NCBI GenBank assembly: GCA_034669045.1
Contig: JAXDOD010000168.1
Location: 1-64,000 of the forward strand
Direction of reading: 5' to 3'
From: VAZQ01 sp034669045
Lineage (GTDB): Bacteria; Pseudomonadota; Alphaproteobacteria; Rhizobiales; Xanthobacteraceae
Length of the DNA stretch: 64,000 nucleotides
Shown piece by piece: positions 60,565 through 64,000 of the stretch. The first letter of the stretch is position 1; every line of letters starts with the position of its first letter. Under the pieces are notes generated by a model. The model was not told where the DNA came from, did not search any database, and worked only from the letters and a program-made list of their open reading frames with translations. A program made the position numbers and the translations under genes.

Positions 60565-61827
60565 ATGCCGCCTGCGACCTCCTCGCCAGTCATCCGCCAT
60601 CTTCACGACCGCAATATCGCCGCGCGGCGCGCGCCCAACGACCCACGCACGGTCTGGATGCGCGCGTTCCGCAGCGTGCGCGCGGAAACCGAGCGGCGCG
60701 CGGCCAGGCTCGGCGCCGAAGACCAGGTCGTGCAGTCGATGGCGGACGCCAGCCCGACCAAATGGCATCGCGCGCATACCACGTGGTTCTTCGAGCAGTT
60801 CCTGCTGAACCTGCATCTGCCGGGCTATCGCGTCTTCGACGCCGACTTCGCCTTTCTGTTCAACTCCTATTACGTCGCGGCCGGACCGCGCCACGACCGC
60901 CCCAAGCGCGGCCTCCTGACCCGGCCCGACGGCGCCGAGGTCACGGCCTTCCGCGCCCATGTCGATGAGGCGGTCGAGCGGTTGCTGGCGGGCGTGGAGG
61001 AGGCGCGGCTCCCCGAGGTGCTGCGCATCCTGGAGATCGGTCTCCACCACGAGCAGCAGCATCAGGAACTCATCCTCACGGACATCCTGCACGCGTTCTC
61101 GCAGAACCCGATCGCGCCTGCCTATGACCCCGACTGGCGCCCGCCGGCCGCGCAGGCATCCGCGCGCGGCTTCGCCGATGTGCCGGCGGGGCTCCACACC
61201 CTCGGCTGCACCGGCGAGGGCTATGCCTTCGACAACGAGGGCCCGGCGCACCAGGTCTATCTGCGCCCGGTACGGATCGCGCGCGGCCTCGTCACCAACG
61301 CGCAATGGCTCGATTTCATCGCCGACGGCGGCTATGCGACGCCGTCGCTGTGGCTCTCCGACGGCTGGGCCACCGCCCAGGCGGAAGGCTGGGAGGCCCC
61401 CGGCTATTGGCGCAAGCACGACGGCGCGCAGTTCTCGCTCACGCTGGGCGGGCTGCGGCCGGTCGAGCCGGACGCGCCCGTCACCCACGTGAGCTACTAC
61501 GAGGCCGATGCTTTCGCGCGCTGGTGCGGCAAGGACCTGCCGACCGAGGCGGAATGGGAGGTGGCCGCGCGGCAAAACCTGATCGACGACGCCTTCGGTA
61601 TCGCCTGGCAGTGGACGCGCAGCGCCTATTCGCCCTATCCCGGCTTCCGCGCGGTGTCCGGCGCGCTCGGCGAATACAACGGCAAGTTCATGGTCAACCA
61701 GATGGTGCTGCGCGGCTCCTCGCATGCGACGCCGGACGGCCATGCGCGCGCGAGCTACCGCAATTTCTTCTATCCGTCGGCGCGCTGGCAGTTTTGCGGG
61801 CTGCGGCTTGCGGACTATGTCGACTGA
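60565..61827 (+). CDS. egtB: Ergothioneine biosynthesis sulfoxide synthase EgtB
   Basis: 420 residues from the ATG at 60565; an upstream in-frame ATG at 60499 would add 22 residues. The N-terminal DinB-like domain has SPTKWHRAHTTWFFEQFLLN and the iron-binding HHEQQHQELILTD (H162, H166); the C-terminal FGE-sulfatase domain has VTNAQWLDFIADGGYATPSL, WCGKDLPTEAEWEVAARQN and the closing NFFYPSARWQFCGLRLA. EgtB joins hercynine to cysteine or gamma-glutamylcysteine with Fe(II) and O2. It is 28 bp upstream of egtD, giving the two-gene pathway. Confidence 0.95.
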   Translation: MPPATSSPVIRHLHDRNIAARRAPNDPRTVWMRAFRSVRAETERRAARLGAEDQVVQSMADASPTKWHRAHTTWFFEQFLLNLHLPGYRVFDADFAFLFNSYYVAAGPRHDRPKRGLLTRPDGAEVTAFRAHVDEAVERLLAGVEEARLPEVLRILEIGLHHEQQHQELILTDILHAFSQNPIAPAYDPDWRPPAAQASARGFADVPAGLHTLGCTGEGYAFDNEGPAHQVYLRPVRIARGLVTNAQWLDFIADGGYATPSLWLSDGWATAQAEGWEAPGYWRKHDGAQFSLTLGGLRPVEPDAPVTHVSYYEADAFARWCGKDLPTEAEWEVAARQNLIDDAFGIAWQWTRSAYSPYPGFRAVSGALGEYNGKFMVNQMVLRGSSHATPDGHARASYRNFFYPSARWQFCGLRLADYVD

Positions 61828-61844
61828 AATCTCGAAGCGGCACC

Positions 61845-61850
61845 GGGAGG
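61845..61850 (+). promoter_or_regulatory. Shine-Dalgarno GGGAGG deciding the egtD start
   Basis: GGGAGG, five bases before the ATG at 61856, in the 28-bp gap after egtB. It supports the shorter EgtD over the overlapping start at 61817. Confidence 0.7.
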
Positions 61851-61855
61851 AACTC

Positions 61856-62827
61856 ATGGCTATGCGTGCCCGAATTGCCCGTCACGAACCGAGGGCAGTG
61901 GAGTCAGAGTTCGCGCGCGACGCCATCGCGGGCCTGACGTCGCGGCCCAAGCATCTGTCGCCGAAATATTTCTACGACGAGATCGGCTCGCAACTGTTCG
62001 AGCAGATCACCGAGCTTCCCGAATACTACCCGACACGTTGCGAGCTCGCGATCCTGCGCGAGCACGCCGCCGACATGGCGAGCCTGCTGCCGCCCAAGAC
62101 CGCGCTGGTCGAGTTCGGCAGCGGCTCGACCCGCAAGGTGCGCACCCTCCTGGGAGCGTCGCCATCGATCGCGGCCTATGTGCCGGTCGATATCTCGTCC
62201 GAAATGCTCGGCCAGGAGGCGGTGGAGCTTCGCCGCGACTATCCGCGCCTGACGGTGCTGCCGGTGGTCGCCGACTTCACCCAGCCGTTCGATCTGCCGG
62301 CCGCGGTCGCGCACATGCGGCGCACCGGGTTCTTTCCGGGCTCCACCATCGGCAATTTCGAGCCGCATGATGCATCCGGGTTCCTGCGCCACGCCGGCCG
62401 CATGCTAGGCGCCGGCGCGCATCTGATCATCGGCATCGATCTCGTCAAGGATACCAACGTCCTCAACGCCGCTTATGACGACGCCGCGGGCGTGACCGCG
62501 AAGTTCAACCTCAACCTGCTGGCGCGCATGAACCGCGAGCTCGGCGCCGACTTCGATCTCGATGCGTTCTCCCATCAGGCCTTCTTCAACGTCGAGCGCC
62601 GCCGCATCGAGATGCATCTCGCCAGCCGCAAGCGCCAGAAGGTGCGCGTGCGCGGCCGTGCGATCGAGTTCCGCGCCGGTGAGACCATCCACACGGAGAA
62701 CAGCTACAAGTACACGCTGGAGTCGTTCGGCGCGCTCGCGCGCGGCTCCGGCTGGACCGCGGCGGCGGTCTGGACCGACCCGCGCGGCTATTTCTGCGTG
62801 CAGGCGCTCAAGCGCACGGCTCATTGA
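61856..62827 (+). CDS. egtD: Histidine N-alpha-methyltransferase EgtD
   Basis: 323 residues from the ATG at 61856, chosen because GGGAGG lies 5 bases upstream (61845-61850) and this gives the normal family length; an ATG at 61817 overlapping the end of egtB is the alternative. Typical blocks are RPKHLSPKYFYDEIGSQLFE, ITELPEYYPTRCELAIL, the SAM site LVEFGSGSTRKVRTLL, YVPVDISSEML, FPGSTIGNFEPHDASGFLR, and the C-terminal ETIHTENSYKYTLESF. EgtD makes hercynine by trimethylation of histidine with SAM. Confidence 0.95.
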   Translation: MAMRARIARHEPRAVESEFARDAIAGLTSRPKHLSPKYFYDEIGSQLFEQITELPEYYPTRCELAILREHAADMASLLPPKTALVEFGSGSTRKVRTLLGASPSIAAYVPVDISSEMLGQEAVELRRDYPRLTVLPVVADFTQPFDLPAAVAHMRRTGFFPGSTIGNFEPHDASGFLRHAGRMLGAGAHLIIGIDLVKDTNVLNAAYDDAAGVTAKFNLNLLARMNRELGADFDLDAFSHQAFFNVERRRIEMHLASRKRQKVRVRGRAIEFRAGETIHTENSYKYTLESFGALARGSGWTAAAVWTDPRGYFCVQALKRTAH

Positions 62828-62886
62828 ATACTGCAGGCCGGGTCAAGCGCTTGCGTCCCCCTGACATCGCCTGCGCGCACCTGATC

Positions 62887-62914
62887 TGGGTCTCGTGAAG
62901 AACTCGACCCAACC
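62887..62914. repeat. Hairpin repeat, copy 2 (identical to 46439-46466)
   Basis: A 28-base exact copy of the element before the MetE-like gene (arms GGGTC and GACCC and flanks). It sits in the 86-bp gap between convergent egtD and the permease-SBP fusion and touches the latter's stop codon. Confidence 0.85.
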
Positions 62915-64000
62915 TACGGCTGGAGGCCGATCGCGCCTGCGAGAAATCGTGCGGCATCCTTCGGTGCGGCCTTGCCGGTCTCGCGGTCGACCATGAAATT
63001 GGCCTGACGCATGCGTTCGACGGAAATCCTTCCGATCAATGGCGAAAGCGCGCGAATGAGCACCTGATCATCGGCCCGCTGCGGCGAGATCAGGATCATG
63101 GCGTCGTAGGAGGGGATCGCGTGCCGCGGATCGTCGAGCACGAGGAGGTCCTGCGCGGCGATCCGCCCGTCGCTGGAGAACGCCGAGATGACATCGGCGC
63201 TGCCGTCCTCGAGCGCGCGGTACATGAAGGTGGGGCTGTACGAGCGCTCGACCGCGAAGCGGAGCCCGTAGGCGTCGCGCAGGGTCGCCCATTCCGGCCG
63301 GCTGAGGAATTCGAGGTCGCTGCCGAGCGTGAGCTTCGGCGCCGGCGCCGTCAGATCGGCGATGCTGCGCACGCCCAGCGCCGCCGCGCGCTCCTTGCGC
63401 ATCGCCAGCACATAGGCGTTCTCGAACCCGAGCGCGCCGAGCACTTTGACGCCGTGGCGTTCCGCCATCCAGGCCGCGAGCGCGCGCAGCATCTCGTCGC
63501 GCGGCGGCGCGTCGCGGCGCTCCATGACATTGGTCCAAAGCGTGCCGGAATAGTCCACGTAGACGTCGATGTCGCCGCCGGCGAGCGCGCGGAAGATCAC
63601 GGCCGACCCGAGCCCGTCCTTGCGCCGGGTGGTGGCGCCCGCGCGCGCGAGCCGCTCGGAGATCAGTTCGGCGAGGATGAACTGCTCGCTGAAGTTCTTG
63701 GCGCCGACCGCATAGGTTCCCGGCGCCGCCGCGATCAGCGGCACCGCGGCGGCAACGGTGCCGAGGATCACGCCGGCGAGCCCGAGCATGATGCGGCGGG
63801 CGTCGCGACGGGTCGCTCCGGTCTCGATCAGTCCGAGGATCTGGTCGGCTACGAGCGCGAGAACCGCCGCCGCGGCGCAGCCGAACAGCACAAAAATCCA
63901 GTTCTCGGTCTGCAGCCCCGAGAAAATATAGTTTCCCAAACTCGTTTGTCCGACGGAGGTCGAGAGCGTCGCGGCGCCGATGGTCCACACCGCCGCGGTG
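62914..64000 (-). CDS. Permease-SBP fusion of osmoprotectant/ergothioneine (OpuC/EgtU) type, truncated by window edge
   Basis: The frame is open to the right edge, so at least 362 residues of the C-terminal part are present. The visible start is the end of an OpuCB-type permease (TIGAATLSTSVGQTSLGNYI, NWIFVLFGCAAAAVLALVAD), then one more membrane helix (IMLGLAGVILGTVAAAVPLI), then a complete OpuCC/ProX-type binding domain: YAVGAKNFSEQFILAELISE, GGDIDVYVDYSGTLW, LTLGSDLEFLSRPEWATLRD and FAVERSYSPTFMYRALEDGS. In such fusions the binding domain is tethered outside the membrane. Glycine betaine/choline is the usual ligand; ergothioneine transporters share this architecture, and egtBD lies 86 bp away. 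Confidence 0.85.
   Translation of the reverse strand, partial: TAAVWTIGAATLSTSVGQTSLGNYIFSGLQTENWIFVLFGCAAAAVLALVADQILGLIETGATRRDARRIMLGLAGVILGTVAAAVPLIAAAPGTYAVGAKNFSEQFILAELISERLARAGATTRRKDGLGSAVIFRALAGGDIDVYVDYSGTLWTNVMERRDAPPRDEMLRALAAWMAERHGVKVLGALGFENAYVLAMRKERAAALGVRSIADLTAPAPKLTLGSDLEFLSRPEWATLRDAYGLRFAVERSYSPTFMYRALEDGSADVISAFSSDGRIAAQDLLVLDDPRHAIPSYDAMILISPQRADDQVLIRALSPLIGRISVERMRQANFMVDRETGKAAPKDAARFLAGAIGLQP

Noticed and set aside
1..64000. Prophage, integrative element, CRISPR array or toxin-antitoxin system
   Set aside because: No integrase, transposase, phage structural gene, repeat-spacer array or small toxin pair was found in the translated frames or by eye.

Overview
The window is GC-rich, densely coded DNA of an alphaproteobacterial type, most likely Hyphomicrobiales (Bradyrhizobiaceae/Xanthobacteraceae-like). 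This rests on the rhizobial-type mosaic intergenic repeats, the many extracytoplasmic solute-binding proteins (SBPs) lacking cognate permeases, Tat-exported hydrolases, hydantoinase/oxoprolinase genes and a two-gene ergothioneine pathway. No rRNA, tRNA, CRISPR array, integrase or transposase was seen. It looks like a chromosomal catabolic/accessory region.

Layout. 0-3.3 kb: an SBP-fold gene cut by the left edge, a secreted amidohydrolase with a lost catalytic Asp, and a secreted protein of unknown function. 3.3-13.3 kb: a minus-strand hydantoinase operon (hyuA, hyuB, a dihydroxyphthalate-decarboxylase-like protein, two metal-site-degenerate M24 proteins), with a second hyuA divergent from it. 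13.4-17.5 kb: a small CPCC protein, a D-2-hydroxyacid dehydrogenase, and a two-subunit molybdenum hydroxylase (isoquinoline oxidoreductase type). 17.7-20.9 kb: a Tat-exported RidA-like protein divergent from a Tat-exported deaminase-type amidohydrolase and an LVIVD propeller protein. 21.3-24.7 kb: a Rieske oxygenase divergent from a FAH-family hydrolase and an extradiol-type VOC protein. 25-33.9 kb: an MDR reductase, DUF1993, several SBPs, an enolase-superfamily enzyme, an amidohydrolase-2 and an NHL propeller. 34-39.5 kb: three closely related TctC-like SBPs with a Tat-exported dehalogenase-like hydrolase and a CorA-type channel. 39.6-47.7 kb: a Bug SBP and a small cupin divergent from three near-identical bicupins, an amidohydrolase-2 and a MetE-like protein. 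47.7-52.2 kb: an OmpA-like protein with a PQG-repeat stalk and a complete NitT/TauT-type ABC transporter. 52.7-55.8 kb: a biotin carrier, a carboxyltransferase and a TctC-like SBP. 55.9-58.1 kb: a Bug SBP translationally coupled to an MltB-type lytic transglycosylase. 58.4-60.3 kb: an HbpS-like gene, a lower-GC beta-helix gene and a broken second copy of the HbpS-like gene. 60.6-64 kb: egtB-egtD and, converging on them, a permease-SBP fusion of the OpuC/EgtU type cut by the right edge.

Together: most genes form small units pairing an exported binding protein with one or two hydrolytic, ring-cleaving or carboxylating enzymes, the pattern of a scavenger of aromatic and N-heterocyclic compounds. 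Substrates cannot be fixed from sequence alone. The points most worth following are the egtBD/EgtU-like neighbourhood, the triplicated bicupin cluster, the biotin-dependent carboxyltransferase without a local biotin carboxylase, and the expansion of orphan TctC-like binding proteins.
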